A stretch of DNA of 48,294 nt. It comes from F1-120-MAGs238 sp964484185 (GTDB taxonomy: Bacteria; Planctomycetota; Phycisphaerae; Phycisphaerales; UBA1924). Both the position numbers and the translations under genes were made by a program. The stretch is from contig CAZAEQ010000034.1 of the NCBI GenBank assembly GCA_964484185.1, forward strand, positions 1 to 48,294, given 5' to 3'. Within the stretch, counting starts at the first letter, position 1; every line of letters begins with the position of its first letter. A model generated the notes under the pieces. It did no database searches and was not told where the DNA came from. It saw only the letters and a list, made by a program, of their open reading frames with translations. Positions 32,190 to 41,474 of this stretch are shown here, piece by piece.

Positions 32190-35100
32190 CTAGATATTGA
32201 AGTACTTTGCTTCGGGATGGTGGATGAGGATCGCGCTGGTGCTCTGCTCTGGATCGATTTGCCAGTTCTCTGTAAGGGTGCAACCAATCCGTCCAGGCTC
32301 CAGGAGTTTCCAAAGTTTGGCCTGGTCGGACATGTCGGGACACGCCGGATATCCAAAGCTGTAGCGGCTGCCGCGGTAGTGCTGGGTGAAGAGGTCTTTG
32401 ACGCGTGGAGCATCTTCGCCCGCGATACCAAGTTCCTGGCGCATGCGCTTGTGCCAGAATTCTGCGAGCGCTTCGGCAGTCTCGACACCCATGCCGTGCA
32501 GATAGAGATAGTTGGTGTAGTCGTTGGCCTCAAAGAGCTTGCGTGCAGCTTCGCTTGCCTGCGAGCCCATTGTGACGCAGTGCAGACCGAGAACATCGAA
32601 CTTGCCAGCTGTGGTGGGCAGTATGAAGTCAGAAATACATAATCTGCGGCGATCGCGCTGGCGAGGGAAACGGAAGCGTTCGATTTCGCGCGGAGTGTCA
32701 GTGGTGCTGGTTGGGTCCCAAATGATCAGATCATCGCCGCTGCTGTTGCAGGGGAAGTAGCCGTAGGTGACGGCGGGCCGCAGAATCGCTTCGTCGCGGC
32801 AGCGGGCTTTCAGTTCCTCAAAGATCGGTTGGATCTTGTCTTCGAGCAGGGCTTCATAGTCGCTGTCAGACAATGCACCCTTTTTGATCTGCCACTGGCC
32901 GCGGAACAGGGCAACTGGGTTGATGAATGGGTAGATGTTGTCGAGGTCGATGTCGGTGACCACTCGCGAGCCCCAGAACGGCGGCGTGGGAATCTGGGAT
33001 GCGGCGAGAATCTCGACAACCGAGCGTGTGCCTTGTTGGGAGGGCTGGTCTTTGGTGGCCTCAAACGCATCAACACGTCGACCTTGGTCTGCGCGGCTGC
33101 GAGCGATGATCTCTTCGGCATTCGTGCGTTTGCGCTGGCGTTCCTCGATGGCAGAGTTCAAGCTCGCGCTGCCGCCCGACATGAGCTGATCCATCGTCGA
33201 AAGGCCTTCAAACGCATCTTTTCCGTAGAACAGTTCACCGTCGTACACAGAGCGAAGATGGCCTTCGCAGTAGTGCCGCGTAAGTGCCGCGCCACCGAGC
33301 AGGACCGGCACTTCGATGCCGAGCTTATTGAGTTCCTGGAGATTCTCTTCCATCACGTTGACGGATTTCACAAGCAACCCCGACATGCCGATCGCATCAG
33401 CGTTGGTCTTGCGCCATGATTCAACGATGGCAGTGAGTGGCTGCTTGATGCCAATGTTGTGCACCGTGTAGCCGTTGTTGCTGAGGATGATGTCGACCAG
33501 GTTCTTACCGATGTCGTGCACATCGCCTTTGACCGTCGCAAGCACGATCGAGCCTTTGCTCGAACCCGCGGCCTTCGCCATGAACTTCTCAAGGTGAGTC
33601 ACCGCGGCCTTCATTACCTCTGCGCTTTGGAGCACAAATGGGAGCTGCATCTGGCCAGAGCCAAAGAGTTCGCCGACGGTTTTCATGCCGCCGAGCAAGT
33701 GATCGTTGATGATTTCCAGCGGCGAGTATTTCTGGCGTGCTTCATCGAGACATTCGATCAGGCCCTGTTTTTCGCCGTCGACAATGTGGCTGGCGAGGCG
33801 TTCTTCAAGGCTCGCAAGTGCACGTTGCTGCGTTGATTTCGCGGGCGATTGCGCATCTTGAAACAGTGCGACAAACGCGTGCAGCGGATCAAAGCCTTCG
33901 CGGCGGCGGTCATAGATCAAATCCATCGCCGCATCCCACTGGGCAATTTCGATCTTGTTCCGCGGCAAGATCTTCGAAAAGTGCAGGATCGCGCTGGTGA
34001 GCCCCGCTTCTTGAAGCTCGTGCAGGAACACGCTGTTGAGGACGACTCTTGCCGCGGGAGCAAGGCCGAACGAAACGTTCGAAAGTCCAACTGTGGTCTG
34101 GCTGTCAGGCAAAGCCTTGCTGATGCGCCGAACGCCTTCGATGGTTTCGAGCCCGGAGCGGCGGTCGCTCTCCATGCCGGTAGAAATCGGAAGTACGAGC
34201 GGGTCGAAGATCAGGTCAGCGGCCTTGAGACCGTGAACCCTGGTCGCGCGATCAAATGCACGTTGAGCGATCGCGAGCTTGCGATCGGCAGTGCGAGCCA
34301 TCGATGCTTCTTTATCTTCATCGATGGAGCCGATGACCAGGCCCGCGCCATAGGTACGAGCAAGTTCGCAGACGATGTCGAACTTGTGTTCGCCTTCTTC
34401 AAAATTGCCGCTGTTGATGATGCACTTGCCAGGCGCGTGGCGAAGGCCCGCTTCGATAGTTTTGAGCTGCGTCGAGTCGAGCATCAGCGGCGCATCGACC
34501 TGGCGCACCACGCGCTTTACCACTTCGGCCATGTCACGGGCGTTGTCGCGGCCGGCGTAATCGACGTTGAGATCGAGGATGTGAGCGGAGTCGTGGCGCA
34601 CCTGCTCGCGAGCGAGCGAGACGATGCCGTCGAAGTCTTCGCTCTCGAGCAGTCGCTTAAATGCGCGGCTGCCTGACGAGTTCATACGTTCGCCGATGAT
34701 CAGGATCGAGGTGTCCTGGCGATACTCGACGGCGGAGTAGAGACTCGTTACGGCGGGCTTCGCGCTCCCGCGGCCGCGTGAACGAATCGCTGGTGATTCG
34801 CTGGATTTCGCCGCGTTTTCAACTGCTTGCGAGAGTTCTCGAATGTGTTCAGGTGTTGTGCCACAGCAGCCGCCGACGATGTCGACGCCTTCTTCTTCAA
34901 TGAATCGCAGCATGGCTTCTGCGAACGGCTTGGGGCTAAGTGGGAACGAAGCCTTGCCATCGAGCAGTACGGGCAGGCCCGCGTTGGGCATGACGCTTAC
35001 GCGCCGCGAGAATCCAGGAATACACGATTCGCCGCCGAAATTGTGCGTGAGATAGTGAACGTGTTCGACCATCTCGGTCGGTCCTGTCGCGCAGTTCAGG

Positions 35101-35795
35101 CCCAGCGAAATAATGGGAAATTCGCGAAGTGCTGCCGCGGCAGCTTCGATCGAAGTACCCAGCAGCATGGTGCCAGTTGCCTCGATCGTGACCGATGCCA
35201 TGATCGGAACATCGAGCGGCGAGAGATTGTTTTCCTTCAGCGCTGAAAGAATCGCGTTGATCACACACTTGAGCTGCAAAAGGTCCTGGCAAGTCTCGAT
35301 GATGAACGCATCGCAGCCGCCTTTACTGCCACTTGCTGGCTCGCCTGCAAGAAGTCCCATCGCCTGCTGGCGATAGCTTTTGAACATCTCATCCCAGGTT
35401 GTGTTACCGAGCGTGATCAGTCGAGTTCCGGGACCGATCGATCCAACAACGAATCGCGGCTTGTCACTGGTCGAGTACTTCTTGCACGCAGCTCGCGCGA
35501 CATCGACCGCGAGCCTATTCAACTCAAAAGTCTTGTCGGCGATGGCAAACTCTGTCAAGACCAATTCGCTCGCGCCAAACGTATCGGTTTCGATGCAGTC
35601 CGCACCCGCGGCGAGAAAGCTCTCGTGAATCGTCTGAATCACATCGGGCCGACTCTTGACCAGAATCTCAGTGCAGTTCTCACACCCGCAGTAATCGCCA
35701 TCAATTGTCAAATCCAGCTTGTGAATGCTGGTTCCCATCGCCCCGTCAAAGACGAGTACGCGGCGGTCGAGTTCTTGGAGAAAGCGGTTTTTCAT
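32190..35795 (-). CDS. metH: Cobalamin-dependent methionine synthase
   Basis: A 1201-residue protein with the complete four-module layout. The homocysteine domain (1-330) has DGAMGTSI near the start and zinc ligands C235 (LNCATGP), C310 and C311 (GGCCGTTPEH). The methyl-tetrahydrofolate (pterin) domain is at about 360-635 (IIGERMNSSGSRAF, HILDLNVDYAGRD). The cobalamin region (645-880) has D758-V-H760-D-I-G for the His that ligands cobalt, plus the SAxxLL-type loop GMSGLLVKS. The activation domain is at about 930-1201, with the SAM motif RYSFGYPACPD at about 1144-1154. It transfers methyl from 5-methyl-THF to homocysteine through cob(I)alamin. All residues needed for catalysis and reductive activation are visible. 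The ~117-bp upstream gap shows no cobalamin riboswitch. Confidence 0.97.
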   Translation of the reverse strand: MKNRFLQELDRRVLVFDGAMGTSIHKLDLTIDGDYCGCENCTEILVKSRPDVIQTIHESFLAAGADCIETDTFGASELVLTEFAIADKTFELNRLAVDVARAACKKYSTSDKPRFVVGSIGPGTRLITLGNTTWDEMFKSYRQQAMGLLAGEPASGSKGGCDAFIIETCQDLLQLKCVINAILSALKENNLSPLDVPIMASVTIEATGTMLLGTSIEAAAAALREFPIISLGLNCATGPTEMVEHVHYLTHNFGGESCIPGFSRRVSVMPNAGLPVLLDGKASFPLSPKPFAEAMLRFIEEEGVDIVGGCCGTTPEHIRELSQAVENAAKSSESPAIRSRGRGSAKPAVTSLYSAVEYRQDTSILIIGERMNSSGSRAFKRLLESEDFDGIVSLAREQVRHDSAHILDLNVDYAGRDNARDMAEVVKRVVRQVDAPLMLDSTQLKTIEAGLRHAPGKCIINSGNFEEGEHKFDIVCELARTYGAGLVIGSIDEDKEASMARTADRKLAIAQRAFDRATRVHGLKAADLIFDPLVLPISTGMESDRRSGLETIEGVRRISKALPDSQTTVGLSNVSFGLAPAARVVLNSVFLHELQEAGLTSAILHFSKILPRNKIEIAQWDAAMDLIYDRRREGFDPLHAFVALFQDAQSPAKSTQQRALASLEERLASHIVDGEKQGLIECLDEARQKYSPLEIINDHLLGGMKTVGELFGSGQMQLPFVLQSAEVMKAAVTHLEKFMAKAAGSSKGSIVLATVKGDVHDIGKNLVDIILSNNGYTVHNIGIKQPLTAIVESWRKTNADAIGMSGLLVKSVNVMEENLQELNKLGIEVPVLLGGAALTRHYCEGHLRSVYDGELFYGKDAFEGLSTMDQLMSGGSASLNSAIEERQRKRTNAEEIIARSRADQGRRVDAFEATKDQPSQQGTRSVVEILAASQIPTPPFWGSRVVTDIDLDNIYPFINPVALFRGQWQIKKGALSDSDYEALLEDKIQPIFEELKARCRDEAILRPAVTYGYFPCNSSGDDLIIWDPTSTTDTPREIERFRFPRQRDRRRLCISDFILPTTAGKFDVLGLHCVTMGSQASEAARKLFEANDYTNYLYLHGMGVETAEALAEFWHKRMRQELGIAGEDAPRVKDLFTQHYRGSRYSFGYPACPDMSDQAKLWKLLEPGRIGCTLTENWQIDPEQSTSAILIHHPEAKYFNI

Positions 35796-35912
35796 GCGGT
35801 GCTGTTCAAAATCACGGATCGAATTGGCTTCTTCGCCTCTTCGGTGAATCCGCTATAGAAGAGTAGGAGAGCGTGACGGCGTATTGACTGCGAACAAATT
35901 GAGCGTTTTCGG

Positions 35913-37373
35913 TTATGGGCGCCGCTTCTCACCCGAACCCGCCACCTTCGATCGCTCGTGTTCCGCGGCGTTCCTTCCATCATCCGTCACCTTGTACACC
36001 ATCCCGATCGTGGTTTCCGGTTCGTCCTTCATCCAGCGGTTTACCAGTTCCACACCCTGCATCAGTGTGTGGTCGGTATTGGCAACTTCGTATTTCCACA
36101 TGCCAAACCGGCCGCGGCTGTAGATCCCATGCTCCTCAAGCCACGGAATCACTTCCGCCAGAATCTCATCGCGCTCAACTGAAGGAGTGGGGTAGGCGTA
36201 ATCCGCGAAGTAATGCCACTTGCTGACGATGTCCTTGATTTCTTCACGCGTAATCATGCCCGCGTTGACCAGGCCCTCAATTGTCTCTGCGACGATTGTC
36301 TCGGCATTCACAGGCTTAAATTCGCTCACGCTCGTCTCGCACAACAGGGAGTAGTACTGGTCCTTATCTGGCGTCATGAACGGTGAGTAATTGGAGAGAT
36401 ATGTCACGCGATAGAACGGACAATTATCTTCGGGGAAATACATCCAACTCTTGGTCGAGGGGCACGGCCGCTTGATTCCAATCCCCACCATGTGCCCGCC
36501 GGAGTGCTTGAGTCTCGCCGCGGCTGTGCGAATCCGCTCCGGCACATTCCCCGCCAACACCTTCGTACACAGCACATCCAGCGGCATGGTCGAAAGCAAT
36601 GCATCAAATTGATCCGTCTTGCCATCTGAGAATGTCACAGTCCGCGTATCGACGTTGATCTCTTTGACTCGCGTATTCAACTGCACGTGCCCATCGAGCA
36701 CGGGGCCAAAGCGGTGATAGAACTCGCCCGTGCCGCCCTTGAGCGGGAATTTGAACTGGTTGTTGGGTCCCCATCCAAAATCATCCGTCTGCAAAACCAC
36801 ATTCTTTAGCGCACGATCAACATCCAGCACCGCGACTCGCTCGCCAATCCAGTGCTTGTTCATCATTTCAGGCGCGTGTGCCCACACCTTGAAGTTGTAC
36901 GGACGCATGAAATGCTTGGCGATTCCATCGCCAAACACCGCATCAATAAATTCCCCAAAGTTCGCGGCGTCCTTATGACTCTTTCCCTTCCCCGACTGCG
37001 CCTTCACCAGCCCCGACAAACATTCATAGCACGCCTGCGGCGGCAAGTACCGAATGTTATTCTGAAACGGATATGGCACCCACCGATCAAACATGCGCAC
37101 CCACGACTCGCGGTTGTTCAAAGTGAAGTCGCTGCCCATCAACTTCTCAAACACCTGGTCGTAGTACGCATAGTGCGAGAACATCACGTGCCCGCCGATG
37201 TCCCACGTGAAGCCCTTGTCGTCAAGGAACGAGTGCGAGAGGCCGCCGATGTAGGGGTGCCGCTCATACATGCGGAAATTGGCATGACCGAGTTCTTTAA
37301 GGCGATAGCCCGCGCCCAGACCCGTGGGTCCGGAACCGATGATGACGATGCGAGAATTTGGAGTCAGGGACAT
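35913..37373 (-). CDS. glf: UDP-galactopyranose mutase of the eukaryotic type
   Basis: ATG 37373 gives 486 residues; a GTG at 37394 adds seven. The FAD-binding start is RIVIIGSGPTGLGAGYRL (8-25). Blocks that I recall from fungal UDP-galactopyranose mutase line up in order: GGHVMFSHY (60-68), WVPYPFQNNI (98-107), FMRPYNFKVWA (155-165), GERVA, WGPNNQFKFPLKGGTG, MYFPEDNCPFYRVT (311-324) and YPTP (394-397), RGRFGMWKYEVANTDHT (420-436). Expected active-site equivalents (Aspergillus R182, W315, Y317, R327, Y453, N457) are R157, W310, Y312, R322, Y428, N432. It would interconvert UDP-galactopyranose and UDP-galactofuranose. Alternative: a related planctomycete flavoenzyme annotated as protoporphyrinogen-oxidase-like. 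Confidence 0.85.
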   Translation of the reverse strand: MSLTPNSRIVIIGSGPTGLGAGYRLKELGHANFRMYERHPYIGGLSHSFLDDKGFTWDIGGHVMFSHYAYYDQVFEKLMGSDFTLNNRESWVRMFDRWVPYPFQNNIRYLPPQACYECLSGLVKAQSGKGKSHKDAANFGEFIDAVFGDGIAKHFMRPYNFKVWAHAPEMMNKHWIGERVAVLDVDRALKNVVLQTDDFGWGPNNQFKFPLKGGTGEFYHRFGPVLDGHVQLNTRVKEINVDTRTVTFSDGKTDQFDALLSTMPLDVLCTKVLAGNVPERIRTAAARLKHSGGHMVGIGIKRPCPSTKSWMYFPEDNCPFYRVTYLSNYSPFMTPDKDQYYSLLCETSVSEFKPVNAETIVAETIEGLVNAGMITREEIKDIVSKWHYFADYAYPTPSVERDEILAEVIPWLEEHGIYSRGRFGMWKYEVANTDHTLMQGVELVNRWMKDEPETTIGMVYKVTDDGRNAAEHERSKVAGSGEKRRP

Positions 37374-37472
37374 GGGTCGGGAGGATATTCGCACTGAAAT
37401 TCAAAAAGGTGGTCTGGAGGACATTCATTCGCCAGATCTACTTCACGCTGGCATACGACTTGGCGATACCCT

Positions 37473-37490
37473 ATCATACAATTGTCTGAT
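37473..37490. promoter_or_regulatory. Candidate toxin-antitoxin operator
   Basis: ATCATACAATTGTCTGAT is an 18-bp palindrome matching its reverse complement at 16 of 18 positions, centred 28 bp upstream of the antitoxin start. Its AT-rich core (TACAAT-like) could overlap a -10 element. Phd/YefM-family antitoxins usually repress their own operon through such palindromes. This is inferred from position and symmetry. Confidence 0.55.
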
Positions 37491-37509
37491 TATTCTTTGA
37501 TGGAGACTC

Positions 37510-37806
37510 ATGATGGTGCAAGCCAACGACATTCACCCTTTAACCGGCTTTTTACGCGACCATAAGGCCCACATCGAGCGTCTTGCGGCAACCGGACGAC
37601 CTGAAATCCTCACCGTGAATGGCAGAGCACGCATAGTTGTTCAAGATGCTGAGTCATATCAGAAGATGCTCGAACTACTCGACAGCGTCGAAACCGAGCG
37701 AATCGTTCGTCAGCGCCTCGCTTCGCTCGACCGTGGCGAGCCCGGCGTTCCCGCCAAGAAAGTTCTTGCGGATGTACGCAAACGACTTGGCGTAGAGCGG
37801 AAATAA
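37510..37806 (+). CDS. Phd/YefM-family antitoxin
   Basis: A 98-residue protein with the Phd fold signature: the N-terminal QANDIHPLTGFLRDHKAHIERLA, then RPEILTVNGRARIVVQDAESYQKMLELLD (YefM-like hairpin and helix). The C-terminal ~45 residues (RLASLDRGEPGVPAKKVLADVRKRLG) are the flexible toxin-wrapping tail. Start is ATG 37510 or 37513, after TGGAG. It binds and neutralises the toxin encoded 6 bp downstream and probably represses the pair through the palindrome at 37473-37490. Confidence 0.92.
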   Translation: MMVQANDIHPLTGFLRDHKAHIERLAATGRPEILTVNGRARIVVQDAESYQKMLELLDSVETERIVRQRLASLDRGEPGVPAKKVLADVRKRLGVERK

Positions 37807-37812
37807 TCCCGC

Positions 37813-38130
37813 ATGCCTTACAAAGTCGTATTTAGAAAGCAGGCAAGTGACGAAGCGCTCGAGGCGGCAGAGTACATCGCCTTGCACTCTTCACCGCACG
37901 TTGCACTGAGGTGGTACGAGGGGTTAGAAAAGGCAATCGCTTCCCTTGCACAAATGCCTGATCGCTTTGCCTTGGCTCGCGAGAATAGGAAATTCAAGGA
38001 TATTGAACTTCGTCAGCTCGTCTACAAATCTCATCGATTGATTTTCGTTGTGCGATCAAAAACTGTTCATGTGCTTCACGTAAGGCATGTTGCACAGAAG
38101 CCCCTCGAAGCGATTCCCGACGACAATTAG
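37813..38130 (+). CDS. ParE/RelE-family toxin
   Basis: A 105-residue protein with the RelE/ParE fold: YKVVFRKQASDEALEAAEYIALHSS, then a helix pair with RWYEGLEKAIASLAQMPDRFALA, and C-terminal strands LRQLVYKSHRLIFVVRSKTVHVLHVRHV. The spacing ARENRKFKDIELRQL and the final VRH-x-A segment fit the ParE/RelE group. The target (gyrase versus ribosome-bound mRNA) cannot be decided by eye. The frame is full-length, so the pair looks intact, in contrast to the broken PIN system at 12.3-13 kb. Confidence 0.92.
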   Translation: MPYKVVFRKQASDEALEAAEYIALHSSPHVALRWYEGLEKAIASLAQMPDRFALARENRKFKDIELRQLVYKSHRLIFVVRSKTVHVLHVRHVAQKPLEAIPDDN

Positions 38131-38159
38131 TTTGATATTGAAAACCCCCAGTTCGGCAC

Positions 38160-41100
38160 TTGCAGGAAGATCATTTGGCTGAGATACTCTTCAGTGTGAA
38201 CACACCCGCTCAAGCAAAGCTCGATTCACTCTTCGCTCCTTCTGATTCCAACACCATCTCGCGCCGCGCCATGCTCTCCTGGATGGGCCTGGGAATCGGC
38301 GCCAGCCTTTCCCTCAGCGTAACTCCAACCTTCGCCTCCATCGCTGGCCCGTTTGACGCGGCGGACCTCGACCCCAACTTCCCCATCCCCGCCGACAAAA
38401 AATTCTCTGCAGACTGGCTCACATCCCTCACATCCCGCGGCGAGGCAACTTTCTATTCCTCTGCTCGCGATGAACTCAAGTTCATCGGCATGCCCATCGG
38501 CGGCCTCTGCTGCGGCCAGGTCTATCTCGGCGGCGATGGCAAACTCTGGCACTGGGACATTCTCAATCTCCCGCAAACCCAGGAGTGGAGCAACACCGCC
38601 GGCCCGCTCTACGCAAATCCCGCCCAGCAGCGCTCGCCCTTCACCCAAAACTTTCGCATCGCGTGGAAATCCGCCAACAACAATTTCCAGTCCGCACTCC
38701 TCGACGCCTCCGGTTTCAAGAACATCGAATTCCGAGGCGATTACCCCATCGGCATCGTCAAATACCAGGATCCGCAGTGCCCCCTTGCGATCACGCTCGA
38801 AGCCTTCAGCCCATTTTGCCCGCTCGATTGCGATCTCTCAAGCATCCCCGCGACCATCCTCTCCTACACGATCAAAAACACTTCGAACGCGCCACTCACT
38901 ATCTCGCTCATCGGTTCACTCCAAAATCAAGTGTGCATCGGAACAGCTAAGCCCGGCGATGCCAGGCTCTCCAGCCGCTTCGTCGCGTGCGCTGGCGGCG
39001 TTGCGCTCGTTCACAGCGCAATCCCGATTCCCGCATCAGAGCAAAAACCTGCTCGCCCTGACATCACATTCGAAGACTGGGAAAAAGGAACCTACGACGG
39101 CTGGACCGTCACCGGCAAAGCATTCGGCGACAAGCCCCGCAACCTCTCCGACATCGCGAGCTACCAGGGAAATCTCAACGCTCAAGGCCAATGGATCGTC
39201 AACACCCACGAAACTCGCCACGGGGAAGATGTCGGAAAAGCCGACACCTACATCGGCACCCTTACCAGCCGCGAATTCGCTGTCGACCGCAGATACATCC
39301 GCTTTCGTATCGGTGGCGGCAAACATCCGGGCCAGACCTGCATCAACCTCCTTATCGACGGCGCACCCGTCCGCACATCAACGGGCTCCGATTCCAACCG
39401 CATGCGACTTGATCATTGGGATGTGAGCGAATTCGCCGGCAAAAAAGCCCAAATCCAAATCGTCGATGCCTTCTCCGGCCCCTGGGGACAGATCGGCATT
39501 GATGAGATCGTCTTCACAGATTCAGAACGGCTGGGAAACTACGAACTCGAGCGAGCCCCCGACTTTGGCTCTATCGCCCTCGCCATGCTCGACAGGTCCG
39601 CAACCTGCAAGCTTGTCTTCGATGCTTCTGAAAATAGCAAGCTCGGCGATGAGAGCATTCACGAGATCGCCGATCCTTCAGTGCGCCCGATCTCAACTCT
39701 CTCACGCGAGGTAAAAATCGCCCCGGACGAGGAGACCACTATCTCCTGCGTCATCGCCTGGCACTTTGCAAACCCGCCGCGAGACCAGCTTGGTTTCATC
39801 AAAGACACCGCCAAGCTCAAACACCACTACGCTGCGCGATTCACCGATGCTCACGCCGTCGCCGCACATGTGCTCGCCGATTTCACAAAGCTCGATGCGA
39901 TCACACGATCCTGGCGTGCAACCTGGTACAGCTCAACTCTCCCGCGCTGGTTTCTCGATCGCACCTTCGCAACCATCTCCACCGCGGCAACAACCACCTG
40001 CTACAAGTTCGACAACGGTCGCTTCTACGGCTGGGAAGGAACGTATTGCTGCGCCGGCACCTGCACGCACGTCTGGCAATACGCCCAGGGCCTCGCACGC
40101 GTCTTCCCCGAGTTCGAACGCTCGCTCCGCGAAAACATCGATTTTGACCAGGAATTTGTTCAGCAATCGGGTCTCATCCACTACCGCGGCGAAGCCGCAC
40201 GCGAACTCGCAATCGATGGCCAGTGCGGCACCATCATTCGCGCCTATCGCGAACACACAATGTGCCATGACGATCGCTATCTCAAAAAGGTCTATCCCAA
40301 CGTCAAGAAAGCAATGGAACTGGTCATCGCGCGCGACAAGGGCGCAGATGGCATACTCGATGGCCCGCAATACAACACGCTCGATACAACCTGGTACGGC
40401 GAGATCGCCTGGATCAGTTCCCTGTATCTGGGCGCACTCCGCACAACCGCCGCGATGGCCGACGATGCTGGCGACAAAGACTTTGCCAATAACTGTCGCA
40501 CCATCGCAGATCGCGGCAAGGCTGGCCTGGTCGAACGTCTCTTCAACGGCGAGTACTTCATCCACGCCCCCGACCCCGCCAAGCCCGAAGCCAACCCCAC
40601 CGGCACCGGCTGCCACTTCGATCAAGTCGACGGTCAAAGCATGTCACTTCAAGCCTGCCCCGTCAGCCACCCCCAGCGCGTCCCCCCCCGTGAACAATCC
40701 CTCTCAGCTCTCCGCTCACTCTACAAATACAGCTTCTCACTCGACATCGGCCCCTATCGCACATTCGCCGAAAAGACCGTAAAAGGCGGCCGCTGGTACG
40801 CCATGCCCGGCGAAGGCGGCCTGCTCATGTGCACATGGCCCAAGGGCGGCAGCAACTCCGCAACCGGCAAAAGCGGTGACGCCTGGGCCGCGGGTTACTT
40901 CAACGAATGCATGTCCGGCTTCGAACATCAGGTCGCCAGTCACATGATCGCCGAAGGCCTCGTCACCGAAGGCCTCGCGATTACACGCATGATCCATGAT
41001 CGTTACCACGCCGCAAAGCGAAACCCCTACAACGAAGTAGAGTGCAGCAATCACTACGCTCGCGCCATGGCCGCATACGGATCATTCATCGCCGCCTGCG

Positions 41101-41468
41101 GATTCAGCTACCACGGCCCCCGCGGCATTCTGCAGTTCAGCCCCAAAGTCTTCGACCCCGCAAAGCCAAAAACATTTCGCGCCCCATTCATCTGTGCTCA
41201 GGGCTGGGGAACATACACCCAGGATTCAATCCTCAACGCCCAGGGCGAATACCGCTCGCTCGCTCTCGCCTTTGGCACTCTCACGCTCAGCGAACTCACA
41301 GTTCCCGATCTCAGCGGCACAACTCCAACTGTCACACTCAACGAAAACCCACTTGCGGCAACGATCTCTCGCACCACAACTGCCAGCGGCGAAAAGCAAC
41401 TCACTCTTCGCTTCAGCCCCTCATTAACTCTTGCCCCGGATCAGCAACTCGTCATCGAACTCAAATAA
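38160..41468 (+). CDS. Tat-exported GH116-family glycosidase with an inserted jelly-roll domain
   Basis: About 1100 residues. The start is uncertain: TTG 38160, or TTG 38175 with AGGAAG upstream. A twin-arginine signal is present (SRRAML at 34-39, then a hydrophobic stretch to about residue 60). The GH116 N-terminal domain begins MPIGGLCCGQVYLGGDGKLW (111-130). Residues about 300-455 (FEDWEKGTYDGWTVTGKAFG ... GQIGIDEIVFTD) form a concanavalin/jelly-roll-like domain of the type seen in GH32 enzymes and planctomycete cytochrome proteins, inserted mid-domain. The (alpha/alpha)6 domain follows, with candidate nucleophile E626 in GWEGTY and acid/base D742 in YNTLDTTWYG. GH116 members hydrolyse beta-glucosides or beta-xylosides, including glucosylceramide. 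Confidence 0.9.
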   Translation: MQEDHLAEILFSVNTPAQAKLDSLFAPSDSNTISRRAMLSWMGLGIGASLSLSVTPTFASIAGPFDAADLDPNFPIPADKKFSADWLTSLTSRGEATFYSSARDELKFIGMPIGGLCCGQVYLGGDGKLWHWDILNLPQTQEWSNTAGPLYANPAQQRSPFTQNFRIAWKSANNNFQSALLDASGFKNIEFRGDYPIGIVKYQDPQCPLAITLEAFSPFCPLDCDLSSIPATILSYTIKNTSNAPLTISLIGSLQNQVCIGTAKPGDARLSSRFVACAGGVALVHSAIPIPASEQKPARPDITFEDWEKGTYDGWTVTGKAFGDKPRNLSDIASYQGNLNAQGQWIVNTHETRHGEDVGKADTYIGTLTSREFAVDRRYIRFRIGGGKHPGQTCINLLIDGAPVRTSTGSDSNRMRLDHWDVSEFAGKKAQIQIVDAFSGPWGQIGIDEIVFTDSERLGNYELERAPDFGSIALAMLDRSATCKLVFDASENSKLGDESIHEIADPSVRPISTLSREVKIAPDEETTISCVIAWHFANPPRDQLGFIKDTAKLKHHYAARFTDAHAVAAHVLADFTKLDAITRSWRATWYSSTLPRWFLDRTFATISTAATTTCYKFDNGRFYGWEGTYCCAGTCTHVWQYAQGLARVFPEFERSLRENIDFDQEFVQQSGLIHYRGEAARELAIDGQCGTIIRAYREHTMCHDDRYLKKVYPNVKKAMELVIARDKGADGILDGPQYNTLDTTWYGEIAWISSLYLGALRTTAAMADDAGDKDFANNCRTIADRGKAGLVERLFNGEYFIHAPDPAKPEANPTGTGCHFDQVDGQSMSLQACPVSHPQRVPPREQSLSALRSLYKYSFSLDIGPYRTFAEKTVKGGRWYAMPGEGGLLMCTWPKGGSNSATGKSGDAWAAGYFNECMSGFEHQVASHMIAEGLVTEGLAITRMIHDRYHAAKRNPYNEVECSNHYARAMAAYGSFIAACGFSYHGPRGILQFSPKVFDPAKPKTFRAPFICAQGWGTYTQDSILNAQGEYRSLALAFGTLTLSELTVPDLSGTTPTVTLNENPLAATISRTTTASGEKQLTLRFSPSLTLAPDQQLVIELK

Positions 41469-41474
41469 CTCGCA

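Noticed and set aside
32160..32642. Plus-strand frame of 160 codons at the metH 3' end
   Set aside because: It is antisense to the conserved activation domain of MetH and has no supporting motif.
35796..35912. Possible cobalamin or SAM riboswitch upstream of metH
   Set aside because: The gap is only 117 bp and contains no B12-box-like or SAM-riboswitch core that I can recognise.
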